Shown piece by piece: positions 26,193 to 34,268 of a stretch of DNA of 64,000 nucleotides; position 1 is the stretch's first letter, and the number at the start of each line of letters is the position of its first letter. The translations under genes and the position numbers were made by a program. Source of the DNA: Rhodopirellula islandica (lineage in GTDB: Bacteria > Planctomycetota > Planctomycetia > Pirellulales > Pirellulaceae). The DNA is taken from the NCBI RefSeq assembly GCF_001027925.1, contig NZ_LECT01000025.1:172584-236583 (forward strand), read 5' to 3'. The notes under the pieces were generated by a model. The model was not told the origin of the DNA. It ran no database searches and saw only the letters and a list, made by a program, of their open reading frames with translations.

Positions 26193-27526
26193 CCTCGGAG
26201 CGTCCCCGTGCTGGTCCCGAACGAATCCGTTTCGACACCGAAATCTTGCAACAGGGAAACGTACAGATTGGTCAGCGGTGGACGATCATTCGCCTGTTCA
26301 TCGAACGCGAGCCACCGCCCCTGCTTTGCACCACCGCCCGCGACGACGAGCGGCAAATTGCTGTTGGTGTGAGAGTTGGCATTGCCCATCCCGCTTCCAA
26401 ACAGAACCGACGTTTGATCGAGCAACGGCCCATGTTCATCATTGGTGCTGGCAAGTTTATCGATGAAGCGAGTGAATTGCTCGACTTGATAACGTTCGAT
26501 TGCAATCAGTTTGTCGATGTTCTCTTGGCGTTGACCATGATGCGACAAAGCGTGGTAGCCACCTTTGATCCCCAAGTCATTGGGATTGAAATCACCACCA
26601 ATTTCAAGCGTCGCGATGCGTGTGGAATCGGTTTGCAAAGCCAACACGATCAGGTCGTACAGCAGTGGCAAATCTTCCACCAAGTTGCGATTTCGCGGTG
26701 CATCAAACGGAGCCTCTGGTTTGGGAACATCGAACCAGTTCCTTCGCAGAGCGAGTCGTTGCTCCACGTCGCGAACTGAGGTCAGGTATTCGTCGAGCTT
26801 CTGCTGATCCTGCCGGTCGAGTTGCTTCTCGAGCTCCTTGGCACTTCCGTGAACCAAGTCCAGAATCGAATTTTGAAGTCCAATGCGTTCGGCGGCAGCT
26901 TGCTTTTTCTTTGGGTCGGTCCCCACAAACAGCGTTTCGAACAATTGTTGTGGGCCGGGGATCGGCGGCACTCGCGTTCCGCTTCGGGTCCATGAAAGCT
27001 GACATCCACCGTGAATCCCTGTTTCGCTTCCAATCGTCAGCGTCGGGAATCGTGTTTGACCTGAGATGGATTGGGCCGCAAATTGATCGACCGTGATGTT
27101 GGCCAACGGCATCGTGTGCGCATCGATCTGGCGAACGCCTGACAAGAACGCGTGGATCGCGAAGTGGCCGCCTTTGAGACCGTGGTCCAACCCCGAGATC
27201 ACGGTCAACTGATCTTCGATTTCGGCGAGCGACTGGCTGGATTCACCAAACCGCATTTGCCGGTGTTCGATCAAACCGTTGCTCAATCGCTCGCTGGATG
27301 AGGACGCCTTCTCAGCCGGTTGCTGGGGCCAAAATGCGTCGGGATAGAACCCCAGCATGTTGCCAATGCAGACCATCCGTCGCTTGGCCTGCGTCGAACG
27401 GGCCCCTGCCAATTCGCCCTGGACCTCTTGCCCAGAAGTCCTTGTGGCGGGCAAGGATGCAAACGCGGGCAAGCCCACTGAAACACCCGCGGCACGCAAA
27501 ACATTTCGTCGAGAAAACGAACTCAT
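26183..27526 (-). CDS. DUF1552 exported protein
   Basis: 447 residues from the ATG at 27526 (MSSFSRRNVLRAAGVSVGLP), a twin-arginine-type leader; the frame could start 12 bases earlier. DUF1552 features include NGLIEHRQMRFGESSQSL, a LTVISGLDHGLKGGHFAIH motif, TFRTTSVGSETGIH-like FPTLTIGSETGIHGGCQLSW, and a C-terminal LPLVVAGGGAKQGRWLAF segment. It pairs with the DUF1592 gene. Here DUF1552 precedes DUF1592; the reverse order is usual. Confidence 0.9.
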   Translation of the reverse strand: MSSFSRRNVLRAAGVSVGLPAFASLPATRTSGQEVQGELAGARSTQAKRRMVCIGNMLGFYPDAFWPQQPAEKASSSSERLSNGLIEHRQMRFGESSQSLAEIEDQLTVISGLDHGLKGGHFAIHAFLSGVRQIDAHTMPLANITVDQFAAQSISGQTRFPTLTIGSETGIHGGCQLSWTRSGTRVPPIPGPQQLFETLFVGTDPKKKQAAAERIGLQNSILDLVHGSAKELEKQLDRQDQQKLDEYLTSVRDVEQRLALRRNWFDVPKPEAPFDAPRNRNLVEDLPLLYDLIVLALQTDSTRIATLEIGGDFNPNDLGIKGGYHALSHHGQRQENIDKLIAIERYQVEQFTRFIDKLASTNDEHGPLLDQTSVLFGSGMGNANSHTNSNLPLVVAGGGAKQGRWLAFDEQANDRPPLTNLYVSLLQDFGVETDSFGTSTGTLRGWA

Positions 27527-27930
27527 CGCTCTTTCCAAGGGATACCAATCTCAAAACCAATCGCCAGTCTACCAGCGATGACGCAAGGCAATGGAAAAAC
27601 GTGCGGCTCGTTCCAATGCCGCCCACCACCGAGTCCGCCCCGCCAACCGGGAAGCCAGCCTCTCCCAGTGAGTTGGCGTCAAGCAAACAAATGCGGCTGG
27701 TTTTCCCCAAGCGGATTCGCTTGCATCGCCATAGCGATTCGGACAAACTGAACACAACCCAACGGGGGGAGACGCCGCTGAGAACAAGTTCCCGTTCGCT
27801 GAGAACAAGTCTCCGTGAAGCCCAAACACTCGACTTGTTCTCACCGACAAACCGGCAAAAACACCCCCAAAATCCATATTCCAGTCGGTCCAACGACTGA
27901 GAAACAAGTTATCCGATCAAGAGAATTACT
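27527..27930. other. Non-coding gap at the left edge of the accessory island
   Basis: No credible gene was found. The base GAGAACAAGT occurs at 27780-27789 and 27801-27810, inverted at 27833-27842 (ACTTGTTCTC), and nearly so at 27899-27909. GTTATCC at 27908-27914, directly before the next gene, would fit the 3' R'-type box of an attC site, but its partner arm was not found. Confidence 0.4.
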
Positions 27931-28476
27931 GTGTTCCGGCTGTTTCTGCTCGCTTTGATCGCTGCGTCGCCCGTAACGACGAATGGGAGTGATGGCAACG
28001 CAATTGAGATTGCGGACGAGATGGAACGCATTTTGACGCTCTCGCAGCCTGATGCTGACCGAAATGAAGCTGTTCCATTTTCAGACGTGACGGTCGAATG
28101 CCTTCCGTACGACGAGCAACTCTCGTTCGCTCGCGTGGTCGAGCCATTTGTTATTGAGCTAAAGCGGACCGCCGCGCAAAGGCGTTTTAGTATGAATGCG
28201 ATTGAACTTGCATCTGCTAGGGCAGACCTCCATCGTCTCAAATTTTACATTGATGAGGGAATCGCCAAACGCGATGCAGAGCTGATTGCGGAATCAATGG
28301 CAGCCAATCCATTCGTTGATCCGAGAGTGTTGCGTTTCGAGTACAGAGATGCGGACACGGTTGTGGTAACAACCGGCGTCGTCCAAGGTCCGCTGTCGGG
28401 TGGCGGCTCTATTTACATCGCAAGACGCGAGAACGGTTCTTGGATGGTGAGGCATTCCTCACACTGGGTGTCCTGA
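27931..28476 (+). CDS. Small exported protein of unknown function
   Basis: 181 residues from a GTG start (MFRLFLLALIAASPVTTNG), which gives a signal peptide. The mature part is acidic and helical, ending in a beta-rich FEYRDADTVVVTTGVVQGPL and SGGGSIYIARRENGSWMV segment. The last part suggests a small sheet with conserved aromatic residues, but no family was recognised. It is the first gene of the attC-flanked segment: its stop is 12 bases before the attC-like site at 28488. Confidence 0.6.
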   Translation: MFRLFLLALIAASPVTTNGSDGNAIEIADEMERILTLSQPDADRNEAVPFSDVTVECLPYDEQLSFARVVEPFVIELKRTAAQRRFSMNAIELASARADLHRLKFYIDEGIAKRDAELIAESMAANPFVDPRVLRFEYRDADTVVVTTGVVQGPLSGGGSIYIARRENGSWMVRHSSHWVS

Positions 28477-28487
28477 CGTAGTGCGCG

Positions 28488-28584
28488 CGGATAACAATTG
28501 CGTGCACACTGAGCGGTGGTGGCGACCTGCTTCGCTTTCCAATCACATTGGTTTCCACCGCCAGGTGACGCTGACCGTTATTCG
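28488..28584 (+). repeat. Integron attC-like recombination site
   Basis: CGGATAAC at the left end and GTTATTCG at the right end are inverted R-box-like sequences agreeing at 7 of 8 positions. Inside, the left strand GCGTGCACACTGAGCGGTGG can pair with the right strand CCACCGCCAGGTGACGC, leaving three extrahelical bases on the left (G, A, A). Unpaired bases of this kind are a hallmark of folded attC sites. The site is about 97 bases long and lies between two short genes on the same strand, as between integron cassettes. Confidence 0.75.
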
Positions 28585-28631
28585 AATGAGACCCATTTGC
28601 TTCACTGCCTTCAACGGTTTTTCAAGCTGAC

Positions 28632-28988
28632 ATGTCTCGCAGTTCCATATTTAAGGCTTCGCTGTGTGCACTGGCTATTTCGATTTCAGTCCTTGCATGG
28701 GTTTGGGCGATTGACCAGCGTGACCAGCCGGATTTCTCGCAGCAATTGCAAAATTCTTATTCGCGGATGATCTCTTACCAAGAACTAATGCTTGAGTGCG
28801 ATCCATCAAGCCAAGACTACTCCCGTTTCCAACGAGAGGTATCGGTCGCGGCAAATGAGAAGATGCGGCTTAAAGCCAACTTGTTGTTGCGTACCCTGAT
28901 CCGCCTTGTTTGTGCTACTGTGATTGTCCTCGCTGGGATGGTCGCAGTTCGATTCCGTCCGTCACCTGGTCGGATAACTAAGCTGTGA
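28632..28988 (+). CDS. Small membrane protein of unknown function
   Basis: 118 residues with two predicted helices, ASLCALAISISVLAWVWAI near the N-terminus and LIRLVCATVIVLAGMVAV near the C-terminus, separated by a charged, helical middle. No known family was recognised. The stop codon overlaps the GTG start of the ankyrin gene (GTGA), so the two are translationally coupled, and both lie in one cassette-like segment between the attC site at 28488 and the half site at 30180. Confidence 0.6.
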   Translation: MSRSSIFKASLCALAISISVLAWVWAIDQRDQPDFSQQLQNSYSRMISYQELMLECDPSSQDYSRFQREVSVAANEKMRLKANLLLRTLIRLVCATVIVLAGMVAVRFRPSPGRITKL

Positions 28989-30169
28989 ACCGGAGAACGT
29001 CTTGCAGGGTTTTACAAATGGAAAGTCCACTGTCCGTTCCCGGTTACGGCAAGCGTTCCCCGATTGAACCTAATGTGGTCATGCGAAAAGTCGAATCGAC
29101 AATGATTTCACGCCTCGAAAAGGGCGTGTCTGCCGAGGAATTGGGCGAGATACTGGATCACGCTTCGTCCAATGGTTTTGCGCCAGTGCTTGAATGCGCA
29201 ATCAGTTCTGGATTGCTGACTGAATCGGATGAGATCATTTACAAGTTACTCCGCAACGCCAGTAAGTTCGGACATGACCATCCCAAAACTGTTCGACTGC
29301 TCTTGGATTTGGGTGTCGACCCAAACGATGGGATTGTGATGGAATACAGCGGTGTCCAGTCACTCGCTGTGCTCGCGGAATATGGCGGTAACATCGAGGG
29401 CAACCGACACAACTCACTGCATGTCTCGATTAAAGAGAGACGCAAAGACGACAAGGCACTTGCGTTGATTGACCTTGGCGTTGATGTCAACTTTGCCGAC
29501 CCCGCTGGCCGCACACCGCTAATGTATGCGTCGGCCTTCGGTCGAAAAGCGACCTTTGACGCATTGATCGCGGCTGGTGCCGATCCGCTGCGCGTCGATC
29601 ATACCGGTCGCAGCGCATTGCGTTACGCCTTAGAGTCGCTCTGCCGAAACATCCCGTCCTTCGATGGCCGTCGGGCCCATCTTCTTCAGAATCAGGCAGG
29701 TGCAAAGAGCATTGCGCGTACGCTGCGCGACTATCTTCCCGCGCAACCTGAGGACTATGTCATCGTCGATGCGGTCCTCAATGACCGAAAAGCCCTGAAG
29801 CAGAAACTGGAGTCGGGGCTTGATCCAAACACATTGTTCCGGGGCGCTATCGGCGATCTCGATGTGATGTGGGATCTAGTGCTGCGTGATGCGCCTTCGT
29901 CCGACCGGAAGGCCAGGATGCAACAACTCGTTGATGACGCGAACGATTTTCGTCGCCAAGTGAAAAACGCGGAGACTCTCTCGAAGGAATTCGGCCAGTC
30001 GACGATCTTGATGTGGGCGGTCCTCGCTGAATAAATTTCGGTCATTAAACTACTGCTGGATTACAATGCGGACCCGGATCTCGAAACTGAGAATGGCTTG
30101 TCTGCATGCAAGCTCGTAGCGAAACTTCCACTCAAAGAACAGATCAGGGATCTCATCCACGGCTCCTAA
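28985..30169 (+). pseudogene. Ankyrin-repeat protein gene broken by an in-frame stop
   Basis: The frame runs from a GTG at 28985 (or ATG at 29017) to a TAA at 30032-30034 (349 residues). It then continues in the same frame for 44 codons to TAA at 30167-30169. Ankyrin-like repeats are visible at HPKTVRLLLDLGVDPNDGIV, KALALIDLGVDVNFADPAGR and RKATFDALIAAGADPLRVDH. The continuation after the stop reads VIKLLLDYNADPDLETENG, which is clearly another repeat. A single substitution therefore ended the original protein early, unless the stop is read through. The truncated protein may still fold. Confidence 0.75.
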
Positions 30170-30179
30170 TTCACAACGG

Positions 30180-30222
30180 CGGCTAACGATGCGATAATGA
30201 CGAAGCGGCGGTGGTCGCCGGT
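30180..30222 (+). repeat. 5' half of a second attC-like site
   Basis: CGGCTAACGATGCGATAATG begins 11 bases after the ankyrin frame ends and continues into ACGAAGCGGCGGTGG. It resembles the left half of the site at 28488 (shared CGG-TAAC and GCGG-GGTGG blocks). No matching right half follows; instead a ~270-bp repeat begins at 30237. CGCAACGTTGGCT at 30984-30996 could be a displaced right box (10 of 13 complementary). Confidence 0.5.
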
Positions 30223-30236
30223 CTGAAGCGATGCTC

Positions 30237-30510
30237 AAAGGGGACGGAGGTCATTTAACCATCTCCATACCCCGGAGCGTTTCGATCGCATTCTCGCTAC
30301 CGGATCGGTTGAGCCGGTTCCGGGCTCCATCGCTCGGCTCGACAAGGCCCGAAGGGTCGACACATCCATTGCCGGGGTCGTCAGGCCCCGGAACGATGAA
30401 CCGCCCAAACAGTCGCCACGACGGCCCCGTCCGGGGCGACCTGCTGGGTTCCGTCATCGGTCTCGGGGCTTCCGCCCCGAGCTACCGACGATCGCCCCAT
30501 CCGGGGCGAG
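30237..30510 (+). repeat. Long intergenic repeat, family C, copy 1
   Basis: Begins AAAGGGGACGGAGGTCATTT and contains several small GC-rich hairpins (for example GCCCCGTCCGGGGCGA and TCGGGGCTTCCGCCCCGA). It is about 96 percent identical by eye to copy 3 at 34269-34540. A shorter relative follows directly at 30517-30672. No coding potential was recognised. Confidence 0.8.
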
Positions 30511-30516
30511 CCCCAT

Positions 30517-30672
30517 AAAGGGGACGGAGGTAGTTTAACCATCTTCCTGCCCCGGAGAACTTCGACAGCATTTTCGTTACCGGATCGGCGGAGCCGGTGC
30601 CAGGAACCATCGCTCACCTCAACAAGGCCCGAAGGGTCGACAGAGCCATTGCCGGGGTCGTCAGGCCCCGGA
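30517..30672 (+). repeat. Long intergenic repeat, family C, copy 2 (partial)
   Basis: Begins AAAGGGGACGGAGGTAGTTT and follows copy 1 through the GGCCCGAAGGGTCGACA and GTCAGGCCCCGG blocks, then diverges. It is more diverged than copies 1 and 3 are from each other. Confidence 0.75.
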
Positions 30673-30860
30673 AGAGAATGCACAAAAAAACAAAACCCCG
30701 ACGTGGTGACAGAGACGATTGCGCTCCGTCGCCCGCCGGGCTTGGGATGATCGTGGGTGTGGAAACTCAGGTCGAAAGTGCAAAGGGGATAAGCCCAAAT
30801 CCAGCCAGGCTGATTCCGCCAGCGTTCCCAGGATGCGGAACCGTCTTGGACGACCAAGGT

Positions 30861-31033
30861 TCGTATCTGGTAGACTCAATCTCGCGACCGGGGGGCGTCC
30901 CGGTCGCTTGGTTGCTCACCTCCCATTGCTGCGACAAAATTTCAAGGCAATATCGTTCCGCCAGCCAGGCCGTCAAGCTCAACCGCAACGTTGGCTTTTC
31001 AACGCATGACCAGCGGATCGTTCGCAATTCGTT
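30861..31033 (+). repeat. Duplicated leader, copy 1, before the AAA-TOPRIM gene
   Basis: A ~173-base block from TCGTATCTGGTAGACTC to TCGCAATTCGTT. It contains the 9-bp hairpin GCGACCGGG/CCCGGTCGC (30884-30907) and CGCAACGTTGGCT (30984-30996). It matches the block at 32953-33128 over its full length with substitutions and small indels. It ends 37 bases before the ATPase start. It could be a promoter-bearing leader or the 3' part of an old attC-like site. Confidence 0.65.
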
Positions 31034-31070
31034 ATCTGCACTAATCATTGACCGGATCAGTAGGACATCG

Positions 31071-32756
31071 ATGCCTCATCTACAGTCAGTTCGAATTCAG
31101 CGTTTCAAACGCATCGAAGATGCGGTTTTTGATTTACAACCGTTGAACGTGCTTGTTGGCGCGAACAACTCCGGAAAGAGTTCCGTTATTCAGGCATTGC
31201 ATTTCACGGTGGGCGTAATCCAAACGCTACGCCTGACGGAAAGCCGCCGATCTGCATCGACTCTCAATCCCTCCCAACTGATCTACTCCCCCACCGAGAG
31301 CGTCTACCCCCTCGGGGCGGGTGGACGCTTGTTGGAAGATCGCGATCAAGCAATCTCTGTCAAGCTCGAATTAGACACTGGTGAGTATTGTACGGTCTCT
31401 ATTCGGAAAGGCCGGAATCGCAACATCAACGTTACGGTTGATCACCCAAGTGTCGCTGAATCGATTTCTGACCTGAGCAAACCATTTACAATATTTTCCC
31501 CTGGTTTGGCAGGTATTTCAAAAAACGAGCAATATGTATCCGACGGCGTTCTGTTGCGGACGCTAGCTCGTGGTGATGCAAACCTTGTGTTACGTAATAT
31601 CTTGTTGAGACTGTGGGGAAAGCCGGAATGGCATACTTTCATTCACGATCTCAGGGAGGTGTTTCCTGATTGCGATATTCAAGTAAAGTGGGAAGACAAC
31701 ACGGATGAGTTCATTGATGTTTCGTACGTCAACGAAGGTAAATCGGTCCCAATTGAACTGGCAGGAACTGGCGCCTTGCAGGCGATGCAAATTCTGTCCT
31801 ACATTCACCGGTTCGGCCCGAGTCTGATTGTGTTGGATGAGCCTGACTCGCATCTTCATCCGAACAACCAAAGACTTCTCTGCGGTCTACTGCGAACGAT
31901 TGCGGAGGAACGTGACACGCAGGTAGTGCTGACGACCCATTCACGCCACGTTGTAGATGCACTTTCCGGCGCCGTTCGATTTCTATGGGTTCGGAACGGA
32001 ACAGTTGAGGTTGCCAGTGAAGATGACGAGGTCGGTGTTTTGCTCGATATCGGCGCATTGGACGTTCGAGAGCGAGTGAACAGCATTGATGCAAGAGCTA
32101 TTGTCCTCACAGAGGACACCAATCACCGCCTCTTGGAAATATTATTAAAAGCGAATTGTTTTGACACTGATCACACATTGGTCTTGCCCTACCACGGCGT
32201 AACCGCAATTCGCAACCTTCGCCCGTTACTTCAAGTGATCCGATCGTCAAACGCCGAAGCGACAATCGTTGTTCATCGAGATCGCGATTTCCTCGATGAG
32301 GATGAGGCCCGGGGCTGGGAAGAATCAGTTCGACGGATCCGCGTTGAGCCAATGTTGACACACGGCACGGATGTTGAATCCCATTTCTTAAATCCAGACT
32401 ATCTCGCCGCCAACAATCCAGATCTTTCCAGCGACGAATTCGACGAACTCCTTTGCAATCTTCGCCGGGACAATCGTAGCGAGTTGATTCAAACCTACGT
32501 GAACGGAAAGCTAGATATCGCTCGTAGCAATGGCACATTCGGCAGAACAAACATTGGCCAATTGGCGGCAGAAGCAGCTGAAAGCATCGACCGAAATCCG
32601 AAGAAATTGGCACACGGAAAAACGTTGCTAAGACGACTACGTGAGTCGTTTCGAATCACACATGGCAAGAACCTTGTTCTGGCTGATGGGGACCAAAATC
32701 TTTTGCATGACGAGTTCCAAGTGATTGCTCGAAAGGCATTCCCAGTACGTACATAA
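31071..32756 (+). CDS. AAA ATPase fused to a TOPRIM-like domain (OLD/PARIS-like defence candidate)
   Basis: 561 residues from the ATG at 31071 (MPHLQSVRIQRFKRIEDAVF); the frame extends upstream to 30597 through repeat sequence and is not credible there. Walker A is GANNSGKSS near residue 29, Walker B is LIVLDEPDSHLHP near residue 251, and TTHSRH near residue 288 is the switch histidine. The C-terminal part has IVLTEDTNHRLLEILLK near 345, VVHRDRDFLDEDE near 400 and THGTDVESHFLN near 433. These resemble the acidic motifs of a TOPRIM/DUF4435-type nuclease domain. This order occurs in OLD-family nucleases and in fused PARIS-type anti-phage proteins. Defence is inferred from family and context. 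Confidence 0.8.
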   Translation: MPHLQSVRIQRFKRIEDAVFDLQPLNVLVGANNSGKSSVIQALHFTVGVIQTLRLTESRRSASTLNPSQLIYSPTESVYPLGAGGRLLEDRDQAISVKLELDTGEYCTVSIRKGRNRNINVTVDHPSVAESISDLSKPFTIFSPGLAGISKNEQYVSDGVLLRTLARGDANLVLRNILLRLWGKPEWHTFIHDLREVFPDCDIQVKWEDNTDEFIDVSYVNEGKSVPIELAGTGALQAMQILSYIHRFGPSLIVLDEPDSHLHPNNQRLLCGLLRTIAEERDTQVVLTTHSRHVVDALSGAVRFLWVRNGTVEVASEDDEVGVLLDIGALDVRERVNSIDARAIVLTEDTNHRLLEILLKANCFDTDHTLVLPYHGVTAIRNLRPLLQVIRSSNAEATIVVHRDRDFLDEDEARGWEESVRRIRVEPMLTHGTDVESHFLNPDYLAANNPDLSSDEFDELLCNLRRDNRSELIQTYVNGKLDIARSNGTFGRTNIGQLAAEAAESIDRNPKKLAHGKTLLRRLRESFRITHGKNLVLADGDQNLLHDEFQVIARKAFPVRT

Positions 32757-32952
32757 CGAAATCGTGAGAAGCATAAAAGGGGGCAAGCTTCTTAGATGCG
32801 TGAGTGCCCTAAAATGATGCCTGCCCGCGTTGTTTCTCGTAGTGTAGTTTTCACGATTGGCACGTGAAAACTGCAATGGGAAGGAGACCAGATCTAGCCC
32901 GCCTGCCTCAGTCACCGCTGCCTGAATCCTGAATTGTCCCAGACCACCGAGA

Positions 32953-33128
32953 GTCGTATCTGGTAGACTCGTTCTCTAGCGACCGCGCGGCGTCCCGGTC
33001 GCTTGGTTGCTCGCGTGCCAGTGCGGCGACAAAATTCAACGCACAATCGATGCGACAACCAGGCGACCAAACTCAACCGCAACGTTAGCTTCTTTCACGC
33101 CAGACCAACGCTTAGATCGCAATTCGTT
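32953..33128 (+). repeat. Duplicated leader, copy 2, before the RelA/SpoT-like gene
   Basis: A ~176-base block from TCGTATCTGGTAGACTC to TCGCAATTCGTT, homologous to 30861-31033. The hairpin region is AGCGACCG...CGGTCGCT and the right box is CGCAACGTTAGCT (33078-33090). It lies in the 458-base gap after the ATPase gene and ends 87 bases before the next start. Confidence 0.65.
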
Positions 33129-33215
33129 GCATTTCGCTTTTGAGCTAGCTACTTTGAAACCAGTCCTCGCCTCTGATGACCGGCCGAACCACTACCAACC
33201 TTTCATAGCAGACAA

Positions 33216-34241
33216 ATGCCATTCCCTGGAGGCTCAAAAGCCAGAGTAGACCGCGCAGGGCAAGCCGTTCGCGACGGAAACGCGAGTGACCAAGACTACC
33301 GCGCAATTGACGATTGGCGTGCCGCCCATCGAAATGTGCTGAACACGTTTCAGTCGATTCTGCGAGGTCGCACACGAACCCTTCCAATCACAGTTGCTCA
33401 ACGCCACAAGCGACGAAATACCATTCTTGAGAAGTTAGAACGGTATCCGAGAATGCGTTTGTCCCAGATGGATGACGTGGCCGGGTGCCGGTTAATCTTT
33501 CAGTCAATCAAAACCCTTCACGAATTTCGCGACAATTTTTTGAATGCAAAGTTTGATCATTCCATCAGAAATAGCAAAGGGAAATACGACTATATTGCAA
33601 AACCAAAGCAGACAGGATACCGTGGAATTCACGATGTCTACTCTTATGATGTCAATTCAGCTGTTGGCCGCGAGTTGACAGGGCTGTTAGTCGAGATTCA
33701 GTATCGCACGCTCTTGCAGCACTCTTGGGCAACCGCTGTTGAGGTAATCGCATACGTATCTGAGAGCCAGCCGAAATTTGAGAAAGGTGACACCAGATAT
33801 CGGGATGCAATGGCATTTGCCAGCGAACTTCTTGCCCGCCATTTTGAAGACATGACCGGCCCGCTACCAGAGCTTTCGAGTCAGCAAGTTGTTTCTGAGT
33901 TTGACAAGCTCGACCGCGAACTGAAGCTTCGTCAACGGCTTAGTAATCTTCAATCGATTGACTCGGTGATTACGACAAAAAAGAACACAATTCTCTTGAT
34001 CAGCTCTGGTGGTGCCCTAGAAGTAAAGTCGTATCGTCACGCAACGACCGCAATTCAGACATTGTTTGACTTGGAGGAGGAGCGTCCTGACTCAGACGTC
34101 GTTTTGGTTCGCGGTGACAGCACTGATGATATCAGACTCGCATTTAAGAACTATTTTTCTGACGCGACAGATTTCATTTCGCTCATCAATGATGCGGTAA
34201 ATGCCCTTCGCCCAAAACGTCAACGCGCAACGGGGAGATAA
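33216..34241 (+). CDS. RelA/SpoT-type nucleotide synthetase with C-terminal extension
   Basis: 341 residues. The synthetase core spans about residues 60-185: RKNTI-like helix, QMDDVAGCRLIFQS, KYDYIAKPKQTGYRGIHDVY (G-loop, residues ~124-140), and VEIQYRTLLQHSWATAVEVI with the catalytic glutamate. The key residues for pyrophosphate transfer appear intact. No HD hydrolase domain, TGS or ACT domain is present, so it belongs to the small alarmone synthetase-like group, which includes the ToxSAS toxins and CapRel-type defence proteins. Residues ~200-341 form an additional domain of unknown role, with a LLISSGGALEVKSYRHATTA segment. The stop TAA is embedded in GAGATAACG, an attC R''-like context. 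Confidence 0.8.
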   Translation: MPFPGGSKARVDRAGQAVRDGNASDQDYRAIDDWRAAHRNVLNTFQSILRGRTRTLPITVAQRHKRRNTILEKLERYPRMRLSQMDDVAGCRLIFQSIKTLHEFRDNFLNAKFDHSIRNSKGKYDYIAKPKQTGYRGIHDVYSYDVNSAVGRELTGLLVEIQYRTLLQHSWATAVEVIAYVSESQPKFEKGDTRYRDAMAFASELLARHFEDMTGPLPELSSQQVVSEFDKLDRELKLRQRLSNLQSIDSVITTKKNTILLISSGGALEVKSYRHATTAIQTLFDLEEERPDSDVVLVRGDSTDDIRLAFKNYFSDATDFISLINDAVNALRPKRQRATGR

Positions 34242-34268
34242 CGTTACTCGACTAGGGGGAACACCCGC

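Noticed and set aside
27540..27930. Short GAGAACAAGT repeats as a CRISPR-like array
   Set aside because: Copies are 10 bases, irregularly spaced and in both orientations; there are no equal-length spacers and no cas genes.
30237..30672. Family C repeat as an insertion sequence
   Set aside because: No transposase frame, terminal inverted repeat or target duplication was seen.
30597..31070. N-terminal extension of the AAA-TOPRIM gene
   Set aside because: It runs through repeat C and the duplicated leader; the family start is at 31071.
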